The notes under the pieces: generated by a model
Databases searched by the model: none
What the model was told of the DNA's origin: nothing
Seen by the model: the letters and a program-made list of their open reading frames with translations, nothing else
Program-made: the position numbers and the translations under genes
Source of the DNA: Nigerium massiliense
GTDB lineage: Bacteria; Actinomycetota; Actinomycetes; Propionibacteriales; Propionibacteriaceae
Direction of reading: 5' to 3'
DNA length: 64,000 nucleotides
NCBI RefSeq assembly: GCF_000826085.1
Contig: NZ_CCYM01000003.1
Coordinates: 496,001-560,000, forward strand
Shown here: positions 25,927 through 37,890 of the stretch, piece after piece
How positions within the stretch are numbered: position 1 is the stretch's first letter
Layout: every line of letters starts with the position of its first letter

Positions 25927-26324
25927 GAACGCATAGCCTAATGTCCCGGTGGCTTATGGGGAAAATCGGCTTGCCAGCAACCGACGCCCCGCTCGGAGGG
26001 ACACGGTGTCTTCAATAGCCTAGTCAGGCACGTCTTTCTCGACTCATGGGGGCAGTTTTGTCACCCGGAGAGGGGATCGACGACCGACCAATTCGTGGAT
26101 CAGACGTTCAATGACAGTGTCATCGTCCCCCATTGGGAGGACACGTCCTATTCACCCAATTGGGTCGCCCGCCTGCGTAAAGTGAATATTTAGCTTTTCA
26201 CTTATGAATCCGTTCAGCGGGGACTTGCATTCCCGGACGCCGCGAATGGCTCCCGGTGCGGCGCTCGTCCCGGTGCTGGCACGGGCGGGCCGGAGCGGCA
26301 GCGGCCACCGGCCCTCCCGTCGGC
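25927..26324. other. Gene-free, low-GC, palindrome-rich island
   Basis: About 400 bp with clearly lower GC than the flanks. It holds ATGACAGTGTCAT (26111-26123 region), ACCCAATTGGGT (near 26155), a GGACACGTCC near-palindrome, two copies of TAGCCTA about 83 bp apart, and an inverted repeat AAGTGAA/TTCACTT. One plus-strand frame is open for about 85 codons to TAG 26193 but has no good start, and I do not recognise its product. It separates the ArsR gene from the MHS transporter. Confidence 0.6.
26180..26203. repeat. Inverted repeat AAGTGAA-N10-TTCACTT
   Basis: Seven-base arms flank TATTTAGCTT. The left 11 bases, AAGTGAATATT, are identical to half of a perfect palindrome at 32279-32294. On the minus strand it is about 120 bases after the transporter stop, so a terminator role is possible; an operator is the alternative. 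Confidence 0.55.
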
Positions 26325-27695
26325 TCAGTCGACGACGCCGCCGAACGCGTGACCCTGCTCGCGGTCGAGGTGCGTTTGCGCCTTGTTCCGCAGGAAGAAC
26401 ACGTACACGATCAGCGAGACGAAGATCGTCGCGGTCACGTAGACGATGAAGCCGGACACGTTGTTGGCGAGCTTCGCGGCCTGGTAGATCATCGGGGCGG
26501 TGCCGCCGAAGATGGAGTTCGCCAGGCCATAGCCGAGCCCGACGCCCAGGGCGCGGATGTGGGCCGGGAACTGCTCGGCCTTCACCAGGGCGTTGATCGA
26601 CGTGTAGCCGGTCAGGATGATGAACCCGACCACCAGCAGGCCGAGCGCCGCCCACGGCGACGTCGCCCTCGGCAGATACCCGATCATCACCCACGTGTAG
26701 AGGACGCCGCCGACGCCGAACCAGACCAGCAGCGGCTTGCGCCCGATCTTGTCGCTGATCAGGCCGCCGAGGGGCTGCAGGGCGCAGAGGATGATCAGCG
26801 CGGTCAGGTTCACCAGCGTGCCGGTCATCGGGCTGTCCCTGAACGTGCTCTTCACGATGGCGGGCGCGTTGACCGAGTAGGTGTAGAACGCGACGGTGCC
26901 GCCCATCGTGATCAGGAACACCAGCAGCAGCGGACGCCAGTAGTTCACCAGCAGCTCGCGGAGGGTGCCCGAGGAGCGGTCCTGGCCGTTGCGGATCTCG
27001 TCCAGGTGCTCGGCGGTCAGCGACTCGTCCATGGTGCGCCGCAGCCAGAACACGACGACCGCGGCGACGCCGCCGATGGCGAAGGCGATGCGCCAGCCGT
27101 AGGCGGTGATGTCGGCCTTGCTCATGGTGCTCGTCATGATCAGGAGAACCAGCTGGGCCACCACCTGACCACCGACGAGCGTCACGTACTGGAACGAAGA
27201 GAGGAAGCCTCGGTGCCCCCGGGTGGCGGCCTCGGACATGTAGGTCGCGCTGGTGCCGTACTCCCCGCCGGTGGCGAAGCCCTGCACCAGGCGGCACAGG
27301 GTCAGCAGGACGGCCGCCCACACGCCGATGGAGTCCCGGGTCGGGAGGATCGCCACCACGAGCGAGGCGAGCGCCATCACGGTGACCGAGAGCGTGAGCG
27401 CCGAACGGCGTCCGTGACGGTCGGCCCAGCGGCCGAAGAACCACGAGCCCAGCGGGCGCATGACGAACGTGATCGCGAAGACGGCGTAGGCCATCAGCGT
27501 GGAGTTGGCGTCCGCGGGGTCGAAGAACTGGGATTCGAAGTACGTGACGAAGACCGTGTAGGTGTAGACGTCATACCACTCGACGAGGTTTCCGGCCGAT
27601 CCCTTGACGGTGTTCCACACCGCGTTGCGCAGGCTGGTCTCCTCGCGGATGATGCCGGGCGACCCCGGCGGGTTGGGTTGGCTGGTGACGCTCAT
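26325..27695 (-). CDS. MHS-type MFS transporter (alpha-ketoglutarate/proline permease-like)
   Basis: A 456-residue major facilitator with 12 predicted helices. NLVEWYDVYTYTVF is the metabolite:H+ symporter family opening, GRWADRHGRRSALTLSVTVMALAS is the loop 2-3 motif, and RLVQGFATGGEYGTSATYMSEAA is the helix 4 signature shared with KgtP and ProP. It probably imports a carboxylate or betaine with protons. GAGGAG lies 9 bases before ATG 27695, but that site is one arm of a 9-bp inverted repeat. Confidence 0.9.
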   Translation of the reverse strand: MSVTSQPNPPGSPGIIREETSLRNAVWNTVKGSAGNLVEWYDVYTYTVFVTYFESQFFDPADANSTLMAYAVFAITFVMRPLGSWFFGRWADRHGRRSALTLSVTVMALASLVVAILPTRDSIGVWAAVLLTLCRLVQGFATGGEYGTSATYMSEAATRGHRGFLSSFQYVTLVGGQVVAQLVLLIMTSTMSKADITAYGWRIAFAIGGVAAVVVFWLRRTMDESLTAEHLDEIRNGQDRSSGTLRELLVNYWRPLLLVFLITMGGTVAFYTYSVNAPAIVKSTFRDSPMTGTLVNLTALIILCALQPLGGLISDKIGRKPLLVWFGVGGVLYTWVMIGYLPRATSPWAALGLLVVGFIILTGYTSINALVKAEQFPAHIRALGVGLGYGLANSIFGGTAPMIYQAAKLANNVSGFIVYVTATIFVSLIVYVFFLRNKAQTHLDREQGHAFGGVVD

Positions 27696-27704
27696 GGTGG
27701 ACTG

Positions 27705-27739
27705 CTCCTCGGCTCGGGAATGGCGACGATGCCGAGGAG
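27705..27739 (-). promoter_or_regulatory. Inverted repeat covering the transporter ribosome site
   Basis: CTCCTCGGC (minus-strand 5' arm) and GCCGAGGAG (3' arm) are perfectly complementary over 9 bp with a 17-base loop. The 3' arm contains the GAGGAG Shine-Dalgarno. If both arms are transcribed, the ribosome site is masked; otherwise the dyad could be a repressor site. Confidence 0.45.
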
Positions 27740-27811
27740 ATTCCTACACCCAACCAGTGGCGCCGGCGGCCAACGACGCGTCCTCAATTCTCTGGGCGCT
27801 GCGGCTCCCGC

Positions 27812-28531
27812 TCAGTTGGCGGCGAGCAGTCGGCGGACCGTTCGGACGTCGCCGCCCAGGCCGCTCAGCGCCTCGACGAGGTCGTCCGCGGCGGACAGGA
27901 GCTCGGCGTCGGAGACGGGCGCCAGGGCGTCCAGGATGAACAGGGCGCGGGTGGTCGTGGGCGTCAGGGCCGTGCGGGGGCCCTGCCGCCAGTTCCAGCG
28001 CCGGCAGGTGACACCGGCGTCGTCATGCCAGATCACCTCGCCCGGCTCGGGGTGCTCCACGACCGGCGCCCCGTCAGCGAACGTCTCGAAGGGCTCGTCG
28101 CCGGCGGCGCGGGCGAGGCGCGCGGGCCCCGCGTACGCGTCGAGGTCCTCGCCGCCGAGCGGGATCTGGTGCAGCACACAGATCGCGTTGTACGCGTCGG
28201 TGAGGGAATTGATGCGCGGCAGCCCCTTGTCGGCGCGACGGGTGAGCGCCTCCAGGCTGTTGCGGGTGCGCTGCGGCTTGGCGCCGAAGGCGCGGTAGGC
28301 CTCGCGCCAGGCGGCGATGTGCGGGAGTTCGTCGACGGGGGCACCGGCCAGCAACGTGCGGGCGTGCTCCTCGGCGCGCGCGATGAGGTCGTCCGCCACC
28401 GAGGACGGCGCGGACGGATCGATCCCCTCGGCCACCACCAGCAAGGCACGGTAATCGGGCCGCAGCGCGAACACCGCGGGATCCACCGCGCAGGACGCCA
28501 GGAACTCCTCGGCGGTCGGGGTCTCTCTCAT
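27812..28531 (-). CDS. B3/B4 domain protein (tRNA-editing-like)
   Basis: A 239-residue stand-alone B3/B4 domain, the fold of the editing domain in the phenylalanyl-tRNA synthetase beta subunit. Diagnostic parts are AWREAYRAFGAKPQRTRNSLEALTRR, LPRINSLTDAYNAICVLHQIPLGGEDLD and GEVIWHDDAGVTCRRWNWRQG, followed by a helical tail. Similar free-standing proteins are proposed to hydrolyse mischarged tRNAs; not demonstrated for this group as far as I know. ATG 28531 has GGAGAG about 5 bases upstream. Confidence 0.85.
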   Translation of the reverse strand: MRETPTAEEFLASCAVDPAVFALRPDYRALLVVAEGIDPSAPSSVADDLIARAEEHARTLLAGAPVDELPHIAAWREAYRAFGAKPQRTRNSLEALTRRADKGLPRINSLTDAYNAICVLHQIPLGGEDLDAYAGPARLARAAGDEPFETFADGAPVVEHPEPGEVIWHDDAGVTCRRWNWRQGPRTALTPTTTRALFILDALAPVSDAELLSAADDLVEALSGLGGDVRTVRRLLAAN

Positions 28532-28610
28532 CGTCGCTCTCCGTTCGTCATCGTCGGGCACGTGACTCCGCAGAGGGCACCCTCTCACCGATCAGCGACC
28601 GCGCGCGAGC

Positions 28611-28641
28611 AGGGGCGCCCCGGCGATACCGGAGCGCCCCT
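28611..28641 (-). terminator. nrdJ terminator hairpin
   Basis: AGGGGCGC / GCGCCCCT with an inner CCGG pair encloses a short loop, 14 bases after the nrdJ stop. Confidence 0.65.
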
Positions 28642-28655
28642 CGTCGCAGGGCGGT

Positions 28656-31517
<2,862 letters not shown>

Positions 31518-31565
31518 GTGAAAGTTCCCTCTCGGTAGTGATGGTGGGGCGGGTGTGCCGTCAGC

Positions 31566-32081
31566 TCAGAAGAGCTGTTCGGCGGGGTTGGGTTCGGCCG
31601 CACGCCGCTTGGAGCCGGCGTGATCGACCGCCTCCTGGTGCAACGCGCGGAGACGCTGGATCTCGTCCTCGAAGTCATCGACGGACTCGTAGTTGCGGTA
31701 GACCGACGCGAAGCGCAAGTACGCGACCGGGTCGAGCTCTTTGAGCGGCCCGAGGATAGCGACACCCACGTCGGCGGTTGGCACTTCGGCCTGCCCACTG
31801 GCACGCAGCGACTCCTCGACCTGCTGACCCAGACGGGCCAATTGGGCCTCGGTGACCGGACGCCCCTTGCAGGCCTTACGGACGCCGCTGACGACCTTCT
31901 CGCGGGAGAAGGGTTCGACCACGCCGCTGCGCTTGAGGACGACCAGCTGCATCTGCTCCAAGGTGGTGAAACGCCGGGCACAGGAGCGGCATTCCCGGCG
32001 ACGCCGGATGCTGCTGCCGTCCTCGGCAACCCGGGAGTCCAGCACGCGGGAGTCGTGGTGCCGACAGTACGGACAATGCAT
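31566..32081 (-). CDS. nrdR: Transcriptional repressor NrdR
   Basis: A 171-residue NrdR: N-terminal zinc ribbon [17 protein letters not shown] with the second CxxC in [12 protein letters not shown], then an ATP-cone (about 45-135, [25 protein letters not shown]). It senses dATP/ATP and represses ribonucleotide reductase genes by binding paired NrdR boxes. ATG 32081 is chosen because GGAGG lies 8 bases upstream. It is the first gene of nrdR-nrdJ and is probably autoregulated through the site at 32208-32217. Confidence 0.95.
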   Translation of the reverse strand: MHCPYCRHHDSRVLDSRVAEDGSSIRRRRECRSCARRFTTLEQMQLVVLKRSGVVEPFSREKVVSGVRKACKGRPVTEAQLARLGQQVEESLRASGQAEVPTADVGVAILGPLKELDPVAYLRFASVYRNYESVDDFEDEIQRLRALHQEAVDHAGSKRRAAEPNPAEQLF

Positions 32082-32126
32082 CGGCCGACCTCCCTCGCGA
32101 CGCACGCCCGCACAGCGCTGTGACGC

Positions 32127-32189
32127 TGTGGACGGGCTTGTGGATGACATGTGGACGAGCTGTGCAGGACGACCACAACCTGTGGACTA
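32127..32189. promoter_or_regulatory. Cluster of DnaA-box-like sites upstream of nrdR
   Basis: TGTGGACGG (32127), TGTGGATGA (32139), TGTGGACGA (32150) and TGTGGACTA (32181) each differ from the actinobacterial DnaA box TTGTCCACA/TTATCCACA (read on the minus strand) by one or two bases; TGTGCAGGA (32161) is a weaker fifth. Spacing of 11-12 bp places most on one face of the helix. Confidence 0.5.
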
Positions 32190-32207
32190 AACACATCCCT
32201 GTAACTA

Positions 32208-32217
32208 CTACATGTAG
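32208..32217. promoter_or_regulatory. NrdR-box-like palindrome
   Basis: CTACATGTAG matches the NrdR box core CWATATATWG at 8 of 10 positions and lies about 127 bases upstream of nrdR. A clear second box at the usual 31-bp spacing was not found. Confidence 0.4.
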
Positions 32218-32278
32218 AGGCTAGACACCCACGTGCCCCCACGCAAGCCGGCTCCGCGGCGATGCACCGCGTCGGCGC

Positions 32279-32294
32279 AAGTGAATATTCACTT
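32279..32294. repeat. Perfect 16-bp palindrome AAGTGAATATTCACTT
   Basis: Fully symmetrical and AT-rich within high-GC DNA, between the divS-like gene and nrdR. It shares 11 bases with the inverted repeat at 26180. Candidate operator; the regulator is unknown. Confidence 0.55.
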
Positions 32295-32394
32295 AGCGAC
32301 ACCGGGTCGCGGACCCGCGCGAGCAACCTCGCCATGCAACACCCGTGGAGGGCTCGCCCACACGGCCCCTCGGCCCTGCGCCGGCCGCGCCAGC

Positions 32395-32796
32395 CTACGA
32401 CTCGACGTGCGACCCCGCGTCGGAGGACACGGCCATCGTGAGCGCCGGCGCGGTCGCCGGGACGGGCTCGTTGCTGATGGACAGGAAGACCCCCACCACC
32501 GTGCCCAGGAGGATCGCCAGCAACAGCCCCACCGCCGCCAGGAGCACCGCCAACCCTCGCCGCGTCCACTCGTAGCGGTGCAGGACTGCGGCGGGCTGGG
32601 CCACCGGCTTAGCGACGGGCACCGCCGGAACGACGTCGGCGCACGCCGCCGGGTTCGCAGGCACGTGCCGCCAGACCTCGGCGACGGGGCGCCGCGCCTG
32701 GGGGGCGGAAGCTGGACGGACGTTCGCGCCACGGACGGCCCGCAGGCGCGGCTTCGCGGCCGAAGCGGGCACCTGATCAATGAGCAGAGCGGTCAT
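32395..32796 (-). CDS. Small single-pass membrane protein in the divS/chiZ position, LexA-controlled, no LysM domain
   Basis: A 133-residue protein: Ala/Pro/Arg-rich cytoplasmic tail (1-80), one strong transmembrane helix (81-105, GLAVLLAAVGLLLAILLGTV) and a short 28-residue outside tail. It sits between nrdR and lexA and is divergent from lexA. In mycobacteria (Rv2719c/ChiZ) and corynebacteria (DivS) this position holds an SOS-induced cell-division inhibitor, often with a LysM domain. No LysM motif occurs here or in the frames just beyond the stop. AAGGAG lies 5 bases before ATG 32796, and a perfect SOS box covers the promoter. Function as a division inhibitor is inferred from position. Confidence 0.8.
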   Translation of the reverse strand: MTALLIDQVPASAAKPRLRAVRGANVRPASAPQARRPVAEVWRHVPANPAACADVVPAVPVAKPVAQPAAVLHRYEWTRRGLAVLLAAVGLLLAILLGTVVGVFLSISNEPVPATAPALTMAVSSDAGSHVES

Positions 32797-32813
32797 GACA
32801 TCTCCTTGCTGGG

Positions 32814-32829
32814 TCGAACACCTGTTCGA
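32814..32829. promoter_or_regulatory. SOS (LexA) box of the divS-like gene
   Basis: TCGAACACCTGTTCGA is a perfect match to the actinobacterial LexA box TCGAAC-N4-GTTCGA. It lies just downstream of the -10 of the minus-strand promoter, so LexA would cover the start of transcription. Confidence 0.9.
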
Positions 32830-32832
32830 CGA

Positions 32833-32860
32833 GTATTATCGAACGGCTGATCGGATACAA
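32833..32860 (-). promoter_or_regulatory. Promoter of the divS-like gene
   Basis: TTGTAT (32855-32860), 16-base spacer, TAATAC (32833-32838) on the minus strand. This is one of the closest matches to a sigma-A consensus in the window. The predicted start is inside the SOS box. Confidence 0.6.
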
Positions 32861-33032
32861 CCATCATTCGTTCGAGTGTTCGAGAACTCTCGACCACTGC
32901 TTGAAGTTCACCAGGCGGCTCTGACATTTTTCGTACGAGGGCGGCGCACGCTCGCCGCGCTCAGCCGCCTGCCCAGCACGTACGAGGGCCGGAACCGCCT
33001 CCGGCAAGCCCGTGAGCCGATCCGCGACACGC

Positions 33033-33048
33033 TCGAACAGATGTTTGA
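33033..33048. promoter_or_regulatory. SOS (LexA) box of lexA
   Basis: TCGAACAGATGTTTGA differs from the consensus palindrome by one base. It overlaps the -35 of the lexA promoter, as expected for autorepression. Confidence 0.85.
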
Positions 33049-33073
33049 ATCATCGTGTTCGATTCTCTAGCTT
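33045..33073 (+). promoter_or_regulatory. lexA promoter (leaderless)
   Basis: TTGAAT (33045-33050), 17-base spacer, TAGCTT (33068-33073), then 6 bases to ATG 33080. Transcription would begin at or next to the start codon. Confidence 0.65.
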
Positions 33074-33079
33074 GTGGGC

Positions 33080-33943
33080 ATGGGCACCGAGAAGAAGCCG
33101 AGCACCCGCGGGGGCGCAGGACGCCAGGCGTTCCCCCGCCAAGACCGACGAGGGCGTCCGAGCGACTCCGACATCGCTGAGCTGGGCAAGGTCGCCCGCA
33201 AGCTCGGCAAAGTGAGTTCCCTCCCCGATGGGCCGGCGGACGCGTCGGGCCTCACCCTGCGCCAGCGCATGATCCTGACGATGATCAAGGAGTCGATCGA
33301 CGCGCGCGGCTACCCGCCCACGATCCGCGAAGTGGGCGAAGCGGTCGGGCTGGCGTCGCCGTCCAGCGTCAGCCACCAGCTCAAGGCACTTGAGGCCAAG
33401 GGCTTCCTGCACCGCGACCCCAAGCGCCCCCGGGCGTTGATGGTGAGCCTGCCCGACGAGGCGTCCGGGTCCGAGCAGCCCGCCTCGCAGGACGACGCGC
33501 CCACCCGGCCGGGCCTCGTGGCCAACGAGCCGGTGATCGCCGAGACGGAAGACTTCGAACAGGTCTCGCCCGCCGTCAACGTCCCCGTCGTCGGCCGCAT
33601 CGCCGCCGGCGGTCCCATCCTGGCTGAGCAGCGCATCGAGGACGTCTTCCCGCTCCCCCGCGAACTGGTCGGCGAAGGCACGTTGTTCTTGCTGGAGGTG
33701 CGCGGCGACTCGATGGTGGACGCCGCGATCTGCGACGGCGACTACGTCGTCGTCCGGCAGCAGCCCACTGCGAACAACGGCGACATCGTCGCGGCGTTGC
33801 TGGAGGACGAGGCCACCGTCAAGACGTTCAAGCGCACCGACAACCAGGTGTGGCTGCTTCCGCACAACGAGGCTTACGAGCCGATCGACGGCAACAACGC
33901 CACGATCCTGGGCAAGGTCACCGCCGTCCTACGTCGGGTCTGA
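33080..33943 (+). CDS. lexA: SOS repressor LexA
   Basis: A 287-residue LexA. The N-terminal winged helix begins [48 protein letters not shown]; the C-terminal S24 self-cleavage domain has the scissile Ala176-Gly177 bond in GRIAAGG, Ser211 in GDSMVD and Lys248 in ATVKTF. RecA filaments trigger cleavage and derepress SOS genes. Longer than E. coli LexA (202) because of a basic ~50-residue N-terminal extension and a linker near 125-160, both usual in actinobacteria. ATG 33080 rather than GTG 33074 is favoured by the -10 spacing. Confidence 0.96.
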   Translation: MGTEKKPSTRGGAGRQAFPRQDRRGRPSDSDIAELGKVARKLGKVSSLPDGPADASGLTLRQRMILTMIKESIDARGYPPTIREVGEAVGLASPSSVSHQLKALEAKGFLHRDPKRPRALMVSLPDEASGSEQPASQDDAPTRPGLVANEPVIAETEDFEQVSPAVNVPVVGRIAAGGPILAEQRIEDVFPLPRELVGEGTLFLLEVRGDSMVDAAICDGDYVVVRQQPTANNGDIVAALLEDEATVKTFKRTDNQVWLLPHNEAYEPIDGNNATILGKVTAVLRRV

Positions 33944-33994
33944 CCCTTCCCCGCCGGGCGTGTCCCGGCTGTGGCCCAGCGCGGTCGGGCGGGC

Positions 33995-36019
33995 TCAGGA
34001 CGCCTCCGCGGCTCCCGCAGCATCGGCGAGGCGACGTAACGCCATCACCGCGACCTCGCGATCGGTCGTCGTCCAGAAGCCGGGCATCGACGAGCGCAGG
34101 TAGCCGCCGTAGCGGGCGGTACGCAACCGGGGGTCCAGGACGGCGACGACGCCGCGATCGCTCACTCGGCGGATCAGCCGTCCAGACCCCTGGGCCAGCA
34201 GCAAGGCGGCGTGCGCGGCTGCAACCTGCATGAACCCGTTGCCGCCCCTCTCGGCCACGGCGCGCTGCCGGGCCTGCAGCAGCGGTTCGTCGGGCCGCGG
34301 GAACGGGATCTTGTCGATGATGACGAGCTGGCAGGTATCCCCCGGGACATCGACGCCCTGCCACAGCGACAGCGTGCCGAACAGGCTCGTCTCGGGCTCC
34401 TCGATGAAGCGCCGGGTCAGCTCGCTCAGCTGGGCGTCGCCCTGGCACAGGATCGTCCGGTCCGGCAACTCCTCGCGGCAGTGCCGAGCGGCGGCCTCGG
34501 CGTTGCGGTGGGACGCGAACAGGCCCAGCGTCCGCCCGCCCGCCGCCCAGACCAGCTCAGCGACCTCGCTGAGCGCGTCGGGACCGATGCCGTCGCGCCC
34601 GGGCGGCGACAGCCGATCGGCGATGTAGAGGATGCCCTGGCGGTCGTAGTGGAACGGGGACCCGACGTCGAGGGCGCGCCACGTGTGCGGATCGACGTCG
34701 TCGGCGGTCACGGGGGCGTCGAGGACGCGTTCTCCGGGCCACAGCCCCACCGTCCTGGCCACCGACTCGAACTCGCCGCCGAGCTTGAGCGTCGCTGAGG
34801 TCAGCACCGTCGGGGTCTCCGCGAGCACCTTGTCGCGCATGAGCAGCGCGACGTCCAACGGTGCGGCCACCAGCCAACGGCCGAACCGCTCCCGCTCGCT
34901 CACCCAGACCACGTCGGTCGGATCGAGCGCGGCCATCTGCTCGGAGACGTCGACGATCTCCTGAGCCGCGGCGGCCGCCTGCTTGCGCTCCGGGTCGTCC
35001 TCGCCGCCGCCCACCGCCGAGACCACGCGCCGGCCGACCGACCGGACGACGCCCAGCGCCACGCCGAGTTCGCTGTCCGGATCCTCCAGGCGGTCCAGCG
35101 GCGCGCCCGCCAGCGCGGTGCGCAGCGTGTCGGCGCAGTCCAGGAACTCCATGCCGAGGTCGTCGTCGAGCCAGGGCAGGCAGCGGCGCGCGACCCGCTC
35201 GATCTGTTGCGGGCTGAGCTCGTGCGAGGCGGCGCCGGTGACGCGGTTCACCAGCTCATGGGCCTCGTCGATGACGAGCCGGTCGTGCTCCGGCAGCGCG
35301 GTGTGTCCGTGCAGGGCGTCGATGGCGAGCAGCGCGTGGTTGGTGACGATGAGCTGGGCGTCCCGGCCTCGCTCCCGGGACCGTTCGACGAAGCACTCGC
35401 TGCCGAACGGGCAGTTGGACGCGCCCACACACTCCCGGACCGGCACCGACACCTGCGCCCACGCGGCCGGCGTGTGCGTCGGGGCGTCGTCACGGTCGGC
35501 CAGCCCCTCACTCGCGGCTTGTTCCTCGCCCCACTCGCGCAGCGCGACGACCTCGGCCCCGACCACCGACGCGGCGTCGGCCGTCCCGCCGCGCAACTGG
35601 GCGGCCACCTCGTCGCCGCCGAGCAGGGAGCCCTGATCGAGGCCCGTGCCCTCCCGCGTCTTGAGCAGGCAGATGTAGTTGGAGCGGCCCTTGATGACGG
35701 CGTGCCGCACCTGGCGTCCCGTGACGGACGCCGCCGCCTTCGTCGCGGCGGGGATGTCGGCGTTGGCCAACTGGGCCTGCAGCGCGAGGGTCGCCGTGGC
35801 GATGACCACCCGGCTACGCGGGTTCTCGGACAGGTGATCGAGAACCGGCGCCAGGTAGCCGAGCGACTTCCCGGTGCCTGTTCCCGCCTGGACGAGGAGG
35901 TGGTGTCCCGTTTCGCAAGCGTTCGCGATGGCCTCGGCCATCGCGCGCTGCCCTTGGCGGGTCGAGCCGCCGATCGCGTCGACCGCCGCGTCCAGGATGT
36001 CGGTGGTGCGGGAGGTCAC
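33995..36019 (-). CDS. dinG: DinG/XPD-type ATP-dependent DNA helicase
   Basis: A 674-residue superfamily 2 helicase. Walker A is QAGTGTGKSLGYLAP (about 43-57), motif II is DEAH in RLVIDEAHELVNRVTG, and QGSGRLIRRVSDRG is motif VI. Cysteines in NYICLLK and RECVGASNCPFGSECF fit the 4Fe-4S cluster of the XPD/DinG family. It unwinds 5'-tailed DNA, D-loops or G-quadruplexes. It is the third gene of hflX-DUF952-dinG, starting 3 bases after the DUF952 stop. No SOS box was seen at its own start. Confidence 0.92.
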   Translation of the reverse strand: MTSRTTDILDAAVDAIGGSTRQGQRAMAEAIANACETGHHLLVQAGTGTGKSLGYLAPVLDHLSENPRSRVVIATATLALQAQLANADIPAATKAAASVTGRQVRHAVIKGRSNYICLLKTREGTGLDQGSLLGGDEVAAQLRGGTADAASVVGAEVVALREWGEEQAASEGLADRDDAPTHTPAAWAQVSVPVRECVGASNCPFGSECFVERSRERGRDAQLIVTNHALLAIDALHGHTALPEHDRLVIDEAHELVNRVTGAASHELSPQQIERVARRCLPWLDDDLGMEFLDCADTLRTALAGAPLDRLEDPDSELGVALGVVRSVGRRVVSAVGGGEDDPERKQAAAAAQEIVDVSEQMAALDPTDVVWVSERERFGRWLVAAPLDVALLMRDKVLAETPTVLTSATLKLGGEFESVARTVGLWPGERVLDAPVTADDVDPHTWRALDVGSPFHYDRQGILYIADRLSPPGRDGIGPDALSEVAELVWAAGGRTLGLFASHRNAEAAARHCREELPDRTILCQGDAQLSELTRRFIEEPETSLFGTLSLWQGVDVPGDTCQLVIIDKIPFPRPDEPLLQARQRAVAERGGNGFMQVAAAHAALLLAQGSGRLIRRVSDRGVVAVLDPRLRTARYGGYLRSSMPGFWTTTDREVAVMALRRLADAAGAAEAS

Positions 36020-36022
36020 CGG

Positions 36023-36441
36023 CTAACGTTCCTCGACGGCCGGGTTACCGATGACCAGCGTGCCGCCCTCGTCGAACTCGACCGGCCGGGTCAACGTGAC
36101 CGCCGCGACCGGGAGCGGGCCGAACAGGTGCGGGTACCGCGGCCCGCCGGGGAACGCCTCCTCGGTGCGGACGAGGGTGCCGGCCTCGGCGAGGACGTCC
36201 CGGTCGATCTCCAGGATCACCAGCGGCTCCGGAGCGTCGGCGTAGCAGTCGCGCGCCACCACGCCGAGCTGGTGCGGGTACGAACAGTGGATGAAGCCCT
36301 CCTGTTCGAGCGTGCGCCCGCGGGTGCTGACGCGGTACTCCCCCGTCGCCCGGGCCGCTTCCCAGTCGGGCATCAGCGCGAGATGCCAGAGGGGGAACAT
36401 GCCCTCGGCGCCCTCGCCGGTCACGTCGGCGGCGTTGTCAC

Positions 36442-36445
<4 letters not shown>
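36023..36445 (-). CDS. DUF952 family protein
   Basis: A 140-residue DUF952 protein: FPLWHLALMPDWEAARATGEYRVSTRGRTLEQEGFIHCSYPHQL, LVILEIDRD and FPGGPRYPHLFGPLPVAAV are the family blocks. The fold resembles a glutathione S-transferase-unrelated, ADP-ribosyltransferase-like pocket by reputation only; function is unknown. The ATG overlaps the hflX stop (ATGA) and the dinG start follows after 3 bases, so the three are one transcription unit. Confidence 0.88.
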
Positions 36446-37881
<1,436 letters not shown>

Positions 37882-37890
37882 CTACTCTCT

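Larger units (their letters stand above)
32082..32394. other. 313-bp regulatory gap upstream of nrdR
   Basis: No gene is seen. It holds the DnaA-box-like cluster, the NrdR-box-like palindrome and the 16-bp palindrome at 32279-32294. The GC content is high again between 32225 and 32278 and beyond 32296. Confidence 0.6.

Noticed and set aside
25940..26193. Possible truncated protein gene in the low-GC island
   Set aside because: The frame lacks a plausible start and ribosome site and resembles no known family. It is kept as an observation and not called as a gene.
31518..31565. Cobalamin riboswitch ahead of the B12-dependent reductase
   Set aside because: Only 48 bases separate nrdR and nrdJ, and no B12-box-like element was found there or upstream of nrdR.
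32289..32400. Remnant of a LysM domain after the divS-like stop
   Set aside because: All three frames were read beyond the stop and none shows a LysM-like motif such as GDTLWSIA.
32780..33070. Plus-strand open frame of 96 codons across the divS-lexA intergenic region
   Set aside because: It starts inside the divS-like gene and its codons are made up of the two SOS boxes and both promoters. Third-position GC is not gene-like over its first half, and there is no ribosome site.
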